DNA of 64,000 nt from Bacillus sp. HMF5848 (GTDB taxonomy: Bacteria > Bacillota > Bacilli > Bacillales > HMF5848), in the NCBI RefSeq assembly GCF_003944835.1, contig NZ_RWIV01000001.1:1403501-1467500 (forward strand), in the 5' to 3' direction. The position numbers were made by a program, and so were the translations under genes. Within the stretch, counting starts at the first letter, position 1; the number at the start of each line of letters is the position of its first letter. Below, one piece after another: positions 7,474 to 16,729 of the stretch. The notes below the pieces were generated by a model that did no database searches, was not told the origin of the DNA, and saw nothing but the letters and a program-made list of their open reading frames with translations.

Positions 7474-7837
7474 AGCAGTCTCCCTCCGATACATATTATT
7501 CGTATGCATAGTAATCATAGGTATATGTTATATTACGTATTTATGTGTGTCAATTCTTTTAATACAGCTTTTTGATTCTAATAAGGGTAATTTAGTTGAA
7601 TCTACTCTAATCACAAGGAAATTAACCGCTTTATCAAAAATCATTCTCCCAAATCGATGAACAACACTAGTATCATATTTATATTTAGTATCTTAAGTAC
7701 TAAAGGGAAAAAGATGAAATTGATAATAAATTTATTCGTATTATTAAATAAGTGCTGTTTTTCGAATACGGTTTTAGTTTGGACGGGTGTTTTTATAAAG
7801 AAAGAAACAAAGAGAAACTAAGTTTGATCTTATATAG

Positions 7838-8017
7838 GTTAACGTTAGTAATAGTTATTTGTCCTTTGCTTTTAGTGTCGCTAAAGTGTTCTATAATTAC
7901 ATAAATCTTCTAGGTTTAAACGTACAGGCAAGGATATTACTATTTGTTATGATTAGTGCATTACTTCAACTGAAAACATATAAAATAGATTATAAAGACG
8001 ATGTATTTAAGAAGTAA
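7838..8017 (+). pseudogene. Short open frame without start codon (membrane-protein fragment)
   Basis: After a TAG, a 59-codon frame reads SNSYLSFAFSVAKVFYNYIN, then ARILLFVMISALLQLKTYKI and a charged end DYKDDVFKK. The composition is that of a small membrane protein, but there is no ATG, GTG or TTG with a ribosome binding site at its head. An internal GTG would leave about 43 residues. The rest of the 7519-8144 gap holds no recognisable gene. A cassette-type repeat copy follows immediately. Confidence 0.3.
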
Positions 8018-8018
8018 T

Positions 8019-8052
8019 ATTCAACTAAAGGGTGCAAAAGTGGAACAAGGGA
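8019..8052. repeat. Cassette-type intergenic repeat copy
   Basis: CAACTAAAGGGTGCAAAAGT followed by GGAACAAGG. It matches the degenerate family (CTAACGGG-GC-GAATGTGGAACAAGG) found after most genes from 5.6 to 30 kb. A second half-copy, GAGGCAGAATAGTTGAACAAG-like, follows at about 8090-8110. Confidence 0.55.
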
Positions 8053-8144
8053 TTGCGGTCAGCAAATGCTGATCGCTTTACTAAATATGAGGCAGAATAG
8101 TTGAACAAGCCTTCTAATAAAAATTAGTCGTATAGGTGGTAAGC

Positions 8145-8648
8145 GTGGAAAATAAATTAGAAAAGTTACTAAGAGAAAACAAATCGAGAATGGCGAAGAA
8201 ACAACTTATTGATGACTTAATGAAACTGCACGAGATAGATATTTCCGAAAAAGAGTTTATTGACTTTAGTATATCTAAGGAAGTGCATAAAAAGGTTTAT
8301 GAGCGAATAAAAACTGACAACAATATTAAAACCATAACCTTTCCTTACGATGAAGAAAAACTGATGTCAAATATTAACTTTATATTCGATTACTTAAAAA
8401 AACATGAAGATAAAAAAGTGTTGTTCTACCCCTCTGCATTTGGATTTTATTTTAAGAGTAGTAATCAACTTTATCTTGAATATCCAATTGCTATTACTTC
8501 ACCTTTGTCAGAATGCAAACAGATTATTATTAAGTTAATGTTAGAAATGCACGATGATTTAATAATATTATCAGAAGAATTAAATTTTGGTTTTGTTTTG
8601 AGTGAAGATGAATATTCTTGTGTGAGCATTGAATATTGGGAGGAATAA
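8145..8648 (+). CDS. Hypothetical protein, possibly immunity-type (YxiF-like)
   Basis: 167 residues from a GTG at 8145 preceded by AGGTGG; a GTG three codons earlier is less well placed. The N-terminus is a charged coiled region (LEKLLRENKSRMAKKQLIDD). The C-terminal half is a compact alpha/beta domain with no signal peptide or membrane segment (KVLFYPSAFGFYFKSSNQLY, then LSEDEYSCVSIEYWEE). The acidic, small, single-domain make-up and the setting among cassette-like genes resemble Bacillus immunity proteins. This is a weak family impression, not a clear match. Confidence 0.5.
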   Translation: MENKLEKLLRENKSRMAKKQLIDDLMKLHEIDISEKEFIDFSISKEVHKKVYERIKTDNNIKTITFPYDEEKLMSNINFIFDYLKKHEDKKVLFYPSAFGFYFKSSNQLYLEYPIAITSPLSECKQIIIKLMLEMHDDLIILSEELNFGFVLSEDEYSCVSIEYWEE

Positions 8649-8663
8649 TAACTTTCTTTATTG

Positions 8664-8695
8664 CGTTAACGGAGGCATTGCTTCAACAAGGATAA
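8664..8695. repeat. Cassette-type intergenic repeat copy
   Basis: CGTTAACGGAGGCATTGCTT followed by CAACAAGG, between two small genes. Its GGAGG is part of the repeat, not a ribosome binding site of the next gene. Confidence 0.5.
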
Positions 8696-8725
8696 ATCTC
8701 TCCAAATAAGTTAGGGAGTTTGAAT

Positions 8726-9124
8726 ATGAATAATCCAATTGAATTTTTAAATACCATTTACTTTGGAGATAGATATTGTGAAAGAATAAATATTGAAGGC
8801 GATGTTGTCGAACTCCAAATAAACTTGGTTTCTCGTATAAGAAGGAATTCAGGCGAGTGGAACTTTTATAGTGCTGAAGATATTGAGAATGGGGTACTTG
8901 TTTTTAGTGGTGTTGAGGAGGTTCAATATGACGACACAGAACTGTTACCCAATGACGAAATTTATAACATATCCGTAAAGCCATTAGAAAACAATTATGA
9001 ATTTAAAATTGAAGCTGGTCATGTAAATCAGAATGCAGAGCATTACGACGTAATTATCATACTCATTGCAAAAGAACTTTACTTAAAAGACCCGAAAAAT
9101 CCAAATACAAAAATCGTAAATTGA
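8726..9124 (+). CDS. Small hypothetical protein, DUF6258-like
   Basis: 132 residues from an ATG at 8726 with GGGAG nine bases upstream; a TTG two codons earlier is less likely. The sequence (PIEFLNTIYFGDRYCERINI, then LVSRIRRNSGEWNFYSAEDI) resembles the small Bacillus family that I recall as DUF6258. It is rich in beta strands, soluble and acidic. Function is unknown; members usually occur in cassette-like or toxin-immunity regions. A repeat copy interrupted by a group II intron follows the stop. Confidence 0.55.
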   Translation: MNNPIEFLNTIYFGDRYCERINIEGDVVELQINLVSRIRRNSGEWNFYSAEDIENGVLVFSGVEEVQYDDTELLPNDEIYNISVKPLENNYEFKIEAGHVNQNAEHYDVIIILIAKELYLKDPKNPNTKIVN

Positions 9125-9150
9125 AAATTTCTTGTTAAGCTAAAGGGGGC

Positions 9151-11794
9151 GCGCGACAAGTTCTGTAATAAGCGTTTCTGACGTGAAACACAGTGAATTC
9201 ACAAGATGAATTCTAACTTTACAAGGGAGAATAGGAATGATGGAACCATGTTTCCTGAAACTATTCCATCAATACTCCTGCGTGCGTTATAACTAGCAGA
9301 TTATAAGGTGCGAAGCACAGGTGGATTCGGTTGAACTGAGGCTGAAGCCATTCCAGCAGGAAAAGGTATGCTGACGGATAGACCGCATGGCTGAAAAACT
9401 AGATACGGTGAGAATAGTTCTAATAGCTAGAGAACTGACGAACTTCTGAAGGTACGGGTCTAAAGTTAGAACATGGGGAAACTTATGTCCCTTCTTACGA
9501 AGGGGTGAGTGGTGTAGAGTAAAAATGCCTCCTCTGAAATACATCATATCGAACAACGGCGATATCCAGCTCACAGGCTTACAGGAAGCACCTACGTCTA
9601 GAACGGATAGCTACTTTGTAAGGTACTTGGGAAGTAAGAAACATCGAAACGTGGACTGCTATCCTAGATGGTTGCTATAAGGCAAACGCCGAAACGTATT
9701 TATTCTTGCGAAGGTAGGGGTACGACCGAAGAAACATCTGTAATGGGTGCGGAGGAACAGCCCCAAGTCTAGTAATATTAACGGTTATTTTCCTAATGTG
9801 AATTGCACCGGTCGGGTAAGAACGTGGGAACATCACCTTAGAAAGGATGATGCCACAGTGCAAACGCTACGGTATTGGGATTACTACGATATGACAGATA
9901 CTTTTTCCGAACTCTATGATAAATCGTCTAAAGAGGAATCATTCTCTCATCTATACGACATCATTACATCTAGGAAAAACATTCTATTAGCCTATCGAAC
10001 GATCAAGTCGAATAAAGGTTCAAAGACTGCGGGGACAGACAAAAAAACGATTGATGACTTGAAGAAACTTACAGAAAGTCAAATCGTGCACGAAATTCGA
10101 AACAAGTTAAAGAATTACCGCCCGAAAAAAGTGAGACGGAAACTAATTGAGAAAGAAAATGGCAAGTGGAGACCGCTAGGTATCCCATGTATTATAGATA
10201 GAATCATTCAACAATGCTTCAGGCAAGTGCTTGAACCAATTATGGAGGCAAGGTTTTACAAACACAGTTACGGATTTAGACCGTTAAGGTCTACACATCA
10301 TGCAATGGCTAGAGTACAATTCCTTATCAATCAAGCTTCACTTCACTATGTGGTGGATATTGATATCAAAGGATTCTTTGATAACATCAACCATAACCGT
10401 TTAATGAAGCAACTTTGGAATATTGGAATCCACGACCGGCAAATTCTGGCTTGCATCTCTAGGATGTTAAAAGCTGAAATTGATGGTGAAGGCATTCCTT
10501 CAAGGGGTGTACCTCAAGGCGGCCTGTTATCGCCGTTATTATCAAACGTGGTACTAAACGACTTAGACCATTGGATAGCTGAACAGTGGGAGTTCTTCCC
10601 CCTTCACAAAGATTATAAAACCCGTGAGGGTGAGCTTTATGCCAAGAAACGAACGAATTTGAAAGAGGGCTACCTCGTCCGCTATGCGGACGACTTCAAA
10701 GTACTTTGTCGTGATTGGAAAACAGCTCAAAAATGGTATCATGCTATTAAATCATACTTAAAGCAACGTTTGAAATTGGATATATCGCCAGAAAAATCTC
10801 AAATTATTAACCTAAGAAAAAGACAATCAGAATTTCTTGGGTTTACAATCCGTGCGAATAAAAAAGGGAAAAAGAGAGTAGCGCATACAGGCTTGAAAGA
10901 AAATAAGAAACGTAAAATCAAAGAAGCATATAAGAACTACGTTCTAAAGTTACGAGCCTCGCCAACTACTCAAAATGCTTTACTCTTTAACAGTTTTATC
11001 TTAGGTATTCATAATTATTTTAATCGTGCCACCCACGTCTACACAGAGTTCTCACGACTTGCCTATGACTTGCGAGCCTTTATTTATAATCGTCTGAAAG
11101 CTGTTGGGAAATTTACTTATCCTACTAAAGCTCCACCAACTTATAAGAAATTTTACAGTTTAGGAGCCAAAACCTTTAGAATAGCCAATGTTCATCTCTT
11201 TCCTTTAGCTGATGTCAAAACGAAACATGCAATGAATTTCAGCCAGAATCTAACACCTTTCACGTCAGAAGGAAGAGTGCGAATACATAAGCGATTACGC
11301 TTAGAGATTCAGCGAGAAATTGCGCTATTACTGGAGTCGAACATCCAAACACGAAGTGTTGAGTATATAGATAATCGCATCAGTCGGTACAGTATGAAAA
11401 TGGGAAAATGTGAAGTTACAGGCGTATTTCTTCAAGCTCATGAAGTACACTGCCATCATTACATTCCTGTGAAACTCGGTGGAGATGATACTTTCAATAA
11501 TCTAAGAATTCTCCACAAAGATATACATACAGTTATTCACCAAACAGACGAAAAGGCAATACATTCACGACTAAAAGGCTTTAACATTACAAAGCCAATG
11601 CTTAAAAAATTGAACTCCTATCGTGAAAAGTGCGGGTTAAAATCAATCACGTAACTTCAATTCTAGTTAAGTAACAAGGAACTTATAATCAAGTACGTAT
11701 TATTAGATGGAACGCGGAATGACAGGAAACTGTCACGTTCCGTGCGGAGCAGGGGAAAAGCCGGAGATAACTTCAAACGCTTACCTATTGCTAA
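9151..11794 (+). mobile_element. Group II intron 1, complete (about 2.64 kb), inserted in a cassette-type repeat
   Basis: Starts GCGCGACAAGTTCTGT (a GUGYG-like 5' end with C for U) right after TAAAGGGGGC, and ends near CTATTGCTAA. Domain V is at about 11709-11747: CGCGGAA pairs with TTCCGTG, a two-base CG bulge sits on the 3' side, and ACAG-GAAA-CTGT forms the tip. The CGC triad with its G-U pair is the kind I associate with group IIC. Domain VI can close by AGCA/TGCT next to the 3' end. It carries one reverse transcriptase gene. The 5' and 3' ends are shared base for base with intron 2 at 14088, which fixes the boundaries to within one or two bases at the 3' side. Confidence 0.9.
9858..11654 (+). 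CDS. ltrA: Group II intron reverse transcriptase/maturase with HNH endonuclease domain
   Basis: 598 residues from a GTG at 9858, the same relative start and length as the copy in intron 2; the frame can be read 37 codons further upstream, but that part is intron structure. RT blocks are in order: NKGSKTAGTDKKTI, YRPKKVRRKLIEKENGKWRP, YVVDIDIKGFFDNI, GVPQGGLLSPLLSN and LVRYADDFKVLCRD with the catalytic YADD. The maturase X domain follows (RATHVYTEFSRLAYDLRAFI). The C-terminus is an HNH nuclease: CEVTG..HCHHYIPVKLGGDD..NLRILHKDIH. It splices its host intron and drives retrohoming by target-primed reverse transcription. Confidence 0.95.
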   Translation: MQTLRYWDYYDMTDTFSELYDKSSKEESFSHLYDIITSRKNILLAYRTIKSNKGSKTAGTDKKTIDDLKKLTESQIVHEIRNKLKNYRPKKVRRKLIEKENGKWRPLGIPCIIDRIIQQCFRQVLEPIMEARFYKHSYGFRPLRSTHHAMARVQFLINQASLHYVVDIDIKGFFDNINHNRLMKQLWNIGIHDRQILACISRMLKAEIDGEGIPSRGVPQGGLLSPLLSNVVLNDLDHWIAEQWEFFPLHKDYKTREGELYAKKRTNLKEGYLVRYADDFKVLCRDWKTAQKWYHAIKSYLKQRLKLDISPEKSQIINLRKRQSEFLGFTIRANKKGKKRVAHTGLKENKKRKIKEAYKNYVLKLRASPTTQNALLFNSFILGIHNYFNRATHVYTEFSRLAYDLRAFIYNRLKAVGKFTYPTKAPPTYKKFYSLGAKTFRIANVHLFPLADVKTKHAMNFSQNLTPFTSEGRVRIHKRLRLEIQREIALLLESNIQTRSVEYIDNRISRYSMKMGKCEVTGVFLQAHEVHCHHYIPVKLGGDDTFNNLRILHKDIHTVIHQTDEKAIHSRLKGFNITKPMLKKLNSYREKCGLKSIT

Positions 11795-11850
11795 CTTTAG
11801 TTAAAGAAAAAGATATAGATTTTAGTGTCAATATAGCTCCATAAACTAGA

Positions 11851-11892
11851 AAAACGGCTTGCAAAACTGATGTCTGTTTTGCAAGCCGTTTT
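11851..11892. terminator. Strong bidirectional terminator
   Basis: AAAACGGCTTGCAAAAC (11851-11867) and GTTTTGCAAGCCGTTTT (11876-11892) form a perfect 17-base stem with an 8-base loop. A second terminator (GAACCTTT..AAAGGGTTC then six T) follows at 11926-11960. Confidence 0.9.
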
Positions 11893-12118
11893 CATTTCCA
11901 TTTATATGATATGCACCTCAAAACGGAACCTTTACCAAATTGGCAAAGGGTTCTTTTTTGGAGTGCAAAACGCGAAAAAGCAACACAAATAATATGCTAA
12001 ATCACATTAAGTTTTAGTATGCCATTTTTTATTGATATATCAAGGCTTATGGCATTTTATATGCTAAAACACCAACCATTTTATTTGATCATAACCTGTC
12101 TGACATTCAATAGATTAG

Positions 12119-12301
12119 TTTCTTTATTGGGAAAATTCAAATGAACTTTACCAATCATGGATTAATAACTTACAGCTTTGTCCTGTATTACAGATTGATA
12201 TTGACTCATACGATTGTGAAGATCATGATTCTCTTCAAGAAATCGTGGATACAATTTCAACCATTTTACATAAGGATACACGTATTCAAAGAGTTCGTTA
12301 A
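12119..12301 (+). pseudogene. C-terminal remnant of a deoxynucleoside kinase (Dck/Dgk type)
   Basis: Between a TAG at 12116 and a TAA at 12299 one frame reads YWENSNELYQSWINN, then LQLCPVLQIDIDSYD and SLQEIVDTISTIL. This is the C-terminal end of bacterial deoxyadenosine/deoxyguanosine kinases, in which CPVLxIDxDxYD is characteristic. The N-terminal kinase core with its P-loop is absent, so this is a fragment. A GC-rich stretch with a T run (AAAACGGGCTCTTTTTT) follows the stop. The family call is from memory of the conserved tail. Confidence 0.65.
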
Positions 12302-12378
12302 AAACGGGCTCTTTTTTGGTTTTTCTTATTCATAAATGAGGATACTATGCTTAAATCGTTCAATGGATGGAGGGTATA

Positions 12379-13134
12379 ATGGATTATTCAGAGCACATAC
12401 CAAATGATGAAGAACAGGTACAGGAGCTTCTCCCCTTTGTTGGAAAAAGACAAGAATTTTACAGTAAAAAATGGGCACAGTTTAAGAATCAAAAGAACAA
12501 CCTTTCGTGGAACTGGGCTGCGTTCTTACTCGGATTTGTATGGTTGGTTTATCGGAAAATGTACTTATATGGATACTTGGCTTTAGCAATAATCATTACA
12601 GTAGATATAATCTATATACTCATACTGAAAGAAGCAATGAGTAGTAGCGTTTTTGCTGGAACATTTATCATATTCGGATTAAGTGGCAACCAGTTTTATT
12701 TAGACTTTGTAAAAAAACAAGTTAATAAAATAAAACAGGCTGACTTAGGAGAGTCTGAACGTATAAAGAAAATGAAGAAACAAGGCGGAGTCAGCTGGAA
12801 AGGTGTACTTTTATATCTAGTTGTCTTTATCATATACAGCTTTAGTATCACTTTACTTGAGGAAAAAGTATATGTTTCATATATGGAACCACTTTTCTTA
12901 CAAGCTGTCCAACTTCAGCAGGAAGATAAGCATGCTGAGGCAATCTCCATTTATAAAGAGATCGAAAATAAAGATTATCCTATCCCCGCTTTATATTACA
13001 ATCTTGCACTTTCTTACTTCCAAATCGGTGATAGAGAAAATGCAACAAAAACAATACAAACTCTGCTTAAACTGACACCGGAAGATAAAGATGCATTAGA
13101 ACTCAAAAATCAGATTATATTGGATGAAGAATAA
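12379..13134 (+). CDS. DUF2628-type membrane protein with tetratricopeptide repeat tail
   Basis: 251 residues from the ATG at 12379 (MDYSEHIPND), set by GGAGGG eight to twelve bases upstream. The first 60 residues are hydrophilic and acidic and lead into WNWAAFLLGFVWLVYRKMYL, the signature of DUF2628 membrane proteins. Two or three helices follow, then a further helix (GVLLYLVVFIIYSFSITLLE). The last 85 residues carry two TPR-like units (LQQEDKHAEAISIYKEIENK and YNLALSYFQIGDRENATKTI). The TPR part should lie at the membrane surface and bind a partner that cannot be named. The gene sits downstream of strong terminators and has its own promoter region. Confidence 0.75.
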   Translation: MDYSEHIPNDEEQVQELLPFVGKRQEFYSKKWAQFKNQKNNLSWNWAAFLLGFVWLVYRKMYLYGYLALAIIITVDIIYILILKEAMSSSVFAGTFIIFGLSGNQFYLDFVKKQVNKIKQADLGESERIKKMKKQGGVSWKGVLLYLVVFIIYSFSITLLEEKVYVSYMEPLFLQAVQLQQEDKHAEAISIYKEIENKDYPIPALYYNLALSYFQIGDRENATKTIQTLLKLTPEDKDALELKNQIILDEE

Positions 13135-13150
13135 TTTGTAAGTCCTCTGT

Positions 13151-13312
13151 ATGTTAGGGGGCTTTCTCAACTTATTATGCCTGCACAAGCAGAGCGCTGG
13201 AATATCTTTCGTTATATCCCTTATATTTCTAGATTTGTGTATCCTTTTTGGCATTATTACACCATTATTTATAAAAAATGATAGAAAACGCATATATCGT
13301 TATAAACAATAG
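13151..13312 (+). CDS. Possible small membrane protein (53 aa)
   Basis: A 53-residue frame, MLGGFLNLLCLHKQ.., with one hydrophobic helix (FVISLIFLDLCILFGIITPL) and a basic tail (NDRKRIYRYKQ), which is the inside-positive pattern of a single-span protein. The ribosome binding site is poor, so translation is uncertain. It is one of several tiny membrane ORFs lying between cassette-type repeats; a repeat copy follows at 13329. Confidence 0.35.
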   Translation: MLGGFLNLLCLHKQSAGISFVISLIFLDLCILFGIITPLFIKNDRKRIYRYKQ

Positions 13313-13328
13313 GTCAATTCCAAAGGTA

Positions 13329-13362
13329 TTGCGTTAACGGGGTGCGAATATTAAATAAGGAG
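13329..13362. repeat. Cassette-type intergenic repeat copy
   Basis: GCGTTAACGGGGTGCGAATA followed by TTAAATAAGG, between the small ORF and the lipoprotein gene. Confidence 0.55.
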
Positions 13363-13491
13363 TAATCGGCTTCGGTAACTCTTATTGTCTATAAAGGTTT
13401 ATTAGGAAAAATTAATTAATTGAACATAGTAATCATACATTACCGAAGAGTAATTACAGTTATAGAAACTATAAAAAAGGCAGGCGTAAAT

Positions 13492-13989
13492 ATGAGGGGA
13501 GCTGTAATTCTGTGTGTACTGATACTAGGATCTTTATTCAGTAGTATCGCAGGGTGTTCGCAGGAAAATGATGAAAATATAACGACAATTCGAACCTTTT
13601 TGGCGAATGAGTTTACGGGGCCAAATGAAGAACTAACTGATATTCTTGATAAAGGGCCATATCCACCCGAATTACAAGTCTATCTAGAACATAACTATAA
13701 GGATTTTGTAAAGGATTTAGGTCTAATGTTTAATAACGGTCACGTTTTGACATTTTTAAGACTAGCTTATATAAATGGATACCAATTGAGTCCCATTTCT
13801 ATTGACGTTAAAAAAATAGAAACCACTCTAAATAATACCTATGATTACAAAGTCGAAGTAGAATACAGTAAAAATGAAAAAACAGAAACAGCTATCGTTA
13901 TTGGAATAATCAACCTTGATGATGATGGGGATATTTTATTAATTCGAAAGCTTGAAGACCACGGATTATTAGAACAACTAAGACATTAG
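13492..13989 (+). CDS. Putative lipoprotein, unknown function
   Basis: 165 residues from the ATG at 13492; the frame extends 24 codons upstream, but only this start gives a proper signal peptide (MRGAVILCVLILGSLFSSIAGC) with lipobox SIAGC. The mature part is acidic, with an N-terminal helical segment (ITTIRTFLANEFTGPNEELT) and a C-terminal beta-rich segment (YDYKVEVEYSKNEKTETAIV). It would be anchored on the outer face of the membrane. No family is recognised. A cassette-type repeat follows the stop (14013-14045). Confidence 0.7.
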   Translation: MRGAVILCVLILGSLFSSIAGCSQENDENITTIRTFLANEFTGPNEELTDILDKGPYPPELQVYLEHNYKDFVKDLGLMFNNGHVLTFLRLAYINGYQLSPISIDVKKIETTLNNTYDYKVEVEYSKNEKTETAIVIGIINLDDDGDILLIRKLEDHGLLEQLRH

Positions 13990-14012
13990 ACGAAGATGAA
14001 AAACAATTTAGC

Positions 14013-14045
14013 TAGTTCAACTAAAGGGGGCTAATCTTCAAGAAG
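14013..14045. repeat. Cassette-type intergenic repeat copy
   Basis: AGTTCAACTAAAGGGGGCTA followed by ATCTTCAAGAAGG. A further half copy, TTTACTAACGAGGCA, starts at 14073 and is interrupted by intron 2 at 14088; it resumes with GGAATGTGGAAG at 16730. Confidence 0.6.
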
Positions 14046-14087
14046 GAGATTGGCTTTTCTTGTGGGAATTACTTTACTAACGAGGCA

Positions 14088-16729
14088 GCGCGACAAGTTC
14101 TGTCATAAGCACTAATGTGTGAAACGACAGAGGATTTCTTCGGAAATCCTAACTTTATAACCGAGGGTAGGAATGATAAAACCACGTATTTTGAAACTAT
14201 CCCATTAATACTCTTGCATGCGTCATAATTTACATGTTATGGGGTTTGGAGCTCAGGGGAAGTCGGCAGAACAAAGGCTGAAGCCATTCCTTATGGAAAA
14301 GGTATGCCAATGGATATGCCGGATGGCTGAAAAACTAAATATGGTGAGAATTTTCTTGTGGAGAAGAACAGACAAACCTCCGAATTTACGGGTCTAAAGT
14401 TACGAGCAATAGGAAACTATTGTCCCATCTTATGGTGGGGTGAGTGATGTGGAGTAAAAATTGCTTCTATGAAACACATTATACTGAACTATGGCGGTAT
14501 CCAGCTCACAGGCTTACAGGAGGCACCTAAGTTTAGAACGGATAGCTAGGTTATAAGGGACTTGGAAAGTAAGGAACGTTGATTCAAGGGGTGTCACCCG
14601 AAACGGTTGCTATAAGTGTTATGCGAAATGCATTTGTCCTTATGAGGGTAGGGGTACGACTGAGGAATCCTTTGTAATAAAGGTGGAGGAACAGCCCCAA
14701 GTCTGACGAGTGTTAATAATTATCTTTCAATTGTGCATTGCACCGGTCGGGTAAGAATGTGGGAACATCTATTCATAAAGGAATGATGCCACAGTGCAAG
14801 CTCTAAGGTATTGGGATTACTACAATATGACTGACACCTTTACAGACTTACATCAGCGAGCTAAGAATAATGAAAGATTCAAGTATTTGTATGACATTAT
14901 CACTTCTAATAATAATATTCTATTAGCTTATCGCACAATCAAGTCAAATAAAGGCTCTAAGACCCCGGGTACAGACGGAAAAACTATTTTAGATATTGAG
15001 AAACTAACTGACAACCAATTAATAGATGAAATAAGACGACAGCTAAAGAATTATCGCCCAAAGAAAGTAAGACGAAAACTAATAGAAAAAGATAATGGAA
15101 AAATGCGGCCACTAGGCATTCCATGTATTCTCGACAGGATTATTCAACAGTGTTTTAAACAAGTGCTAGAACCAATTGCAGAAGCTCATTTCTATAATCA
15201 TAGCTATGGATTCAGACCTCTAAGGTCAGCACATCATGCAATGGCAAGAATTCAATTTCTCATAAATCGTTCACAACTCCATTATGTTGTAGACATTGAC
15301 ATAAAAGGATTCTTTGACAATATCAATCATACGTTACTGCTTAAACAACTATGGAATTTAGGTATTCAGGACAGACAAGTAATTGCCTGTATAGCTAAAA
15401 TGCTTAAAGCTAAAATAGAGGGCGAAGGCATTCCTAAAAAAGGATCACCGCAAGGTGGCTTACTATCACCTCTACTTTCGAATATTGTACTTAATGAGTT
15501 GGACCAATGGGTAGCGAAACAGTGGGAATTATTTCCTCTTGATAGTGCATTTAAGACCAGGGAAGGTGAACTTCTCGCAAAAAAGCGCACTCAATTAAAA
15601 GAAGGTTACTTAGTGCGTTATGCAGACGACTTTAAAATACTATGTAGAGACTGGAAAACAGCCGAGAAATGGTATCACGCAGTAAAACTATTCCTAAAAG
15701 AACGATTAAAACTGGACATATCACCAGAAAAATCGAAGATTATTAATCTACGTAAACATGAATCTGTTTTTCTTGGATTCACCATACGTGCAAATCCTAA
15801 AGGTAAAAAACGAGTAGCTCACACTTTCGTTCGAGCCGAGAAAGTACAGAAAATAAAAGCCGAAGCAAAGAAACGAATTGAAGTACTTCGCTCTTCGCCA
15901 ACGGTTGAAAATGCTTTACGTTTCAACAGTTTTGTCCTAGGGTTACATAATTATTTTAGCAGAGCTACACATGTTAACTTAGCGTTCTCACGTCTTGCCT
16001 ATGAAATGCGTGCAATGATGTACAATCGTCTTAAGCCAATTGGGAAATTCGCACATCCAACGAATCCACCCCCAACTTATAAAAAATTTTATAGCTTGGG
16101 ATTCAAGACTTTCAAAATTGCTGGTATTCACCTTTTTCCACTCGCAAATGTTCAGACGAAACATGTAGTGAACTTCACACAGAGTCGGACTCCATTCACG
16201 GTGGAGGGTCGAGAGCAGATTATTAATAATCTGCATAAGAATATAAGGCAAGAAATAGCCTTATTGTTGGAGTCGAAAATCTCGACACGTAGTGTCGAAT
16301 ATATGGACAACAGAATTAGTAGATATAGTATGAAAAAAGGAATCTGTGAAATTACAGGATTATTCATTCAAGCACAATATGTGCACTGTCACCACTATAT
16401 TCCTATACACCTAGGTGGAAGTGACAAGTTTCATAACTTGCGCATCCTACACAAAAGTGTGCATAAACTAATCCATATGACAGATTCGGCTAAGATTGAT
16501 TTACTCAAAAAAAGTTTAGGCATCACAGAACCGATGCTTATAAAAATCAATAAATATCGGGAAAAATGCGAGTTAGAGCAGATTAAATAATCCTAAACAT
16601 CAAGAGTAACTTGAAACTTATAATTAATATAACATCGTTAGATGGAACGCGGAGTGCTTGGAAACTGGCACGCTCCGTGTGGAGCAGGGGAAAAGCCGGA
16701 GATAACTTCAAACGCTTACCTATTGCTAC
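14088..16729 (+). mobile_element. Group II intron 2, complete (about 2.64 kb), inserted at the same repeat position as intron 1
   Basis: Begins GCGCGACAAGTTCTGT after ACTAACGAGGCA and ends CTATTGCTAC before GGAATGTGGAAG. Rejoining the exons rebuilds the repeat ACTAACGAGGCAGGAATGTG. Domain V (about 16643-16683) keeps the fold of intron 1 with compensatory changes: CGCGGAG pairs with CTCCGTG where intron 1 has CGCGGAA/TTCCGTG. The nucleotide divergence from intron 1 is large throughout, so the two arrived or diverged long ago rather than by recent duplication. Confidence 0.9.
14794..16590 (+). CDS. ltrA: Group II intron reverse transcriptase/maturase with HNH endonuclease domain (second copy)
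   Basis: 598 residues from a GTG at 14794, equal in length to the protein in intron 1 and clearly homologous along its whole length. It has NKGSKTPGTDGKTI, YVVDIDIKGFFDNI, GSPQGGLLSPLLSN, LVRYADDFKILCRD (catalytic YADD), maturase helices RATHVNLAFSRLAYEMRAMM, and the HNH end CEITG..HCHHYIPIHLGGSD..NLRILHKSVH. No frameshift or stop interrupts it, so the intron is probably mobile. The role is as for the first copy: splicing of its own intron and cDNA synthesis at the target. Confidence 0.95.
   Translation: MQALRYWDYYNMTDTFTDLHQRAKNNERFKYLYDIITSNNNILLAYRTIKSNKGSKTPGTDGKTILDIEKLTDNQLIDEIRRQLKNYRPKKVRRKLIEKDNGKMRPLGIPCILDRIIQQCFKQVLEPIAEAHFYNHSYGFRPLRSAHHAMARIQFLINRSQLHYVVDIDIKGFFDNINHTLLLKQLWNLGIQDRQVIACIAKMLKAKIEGEGIPKKGSPQGGLLSPLLSNIVLNELDQWVAKQWELFPLDSAFKTREGELLAKKRTQLKEGYLVRYADDFKILCRDWKTAEKWYHAVKLFLKERLKLDISPEKSKIINLRKHESVFLGFTIRANPKGKKRVAHTFVRAEKVQKIKAEAKKRIEVLRSSPTVENALRFNSFVLGLHNYFSRATHVNLAFSRLAYEMRAMMYNRLKPIGKFAHPTNPPPTYKKFYSLGFKTFKIAGIHLFPLANVQTKHVVNFTQSRTPFTVEGREQIINNLHKNIRQEIALLLESKISTRSVEYMDNRISRYSMKKGICEITGLFIQAQYVHCHHYIPIHLGGSDKFHNLRILHKSVHKLIHMTDSAKIDLLKKSLGITEPMLIKINKYREKCELEQIK

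Noticed and set aside
9747-9857. A 37-codon N-terminal extension of the intron 1 reverse transcriptase.
   Set aside because: The homologous protein of intron 2 starts at the equivalent GTG, and the extension overlaps conserved intron RNA structure.
9293-9863. Leftward open frames of 93 and 62 codons within intron 1.
   Set aside because: They lie in the structured 5' part of the intron RNA, have no ribosome binding sites and are not kept in intron 2.
12141-12335. A rightward 64-codon frame at the kinase remnant.
   Set aside because: The neighbouring frame encodes the recognisable deoxynucleoside kinase tail; this one is a shadow of it.
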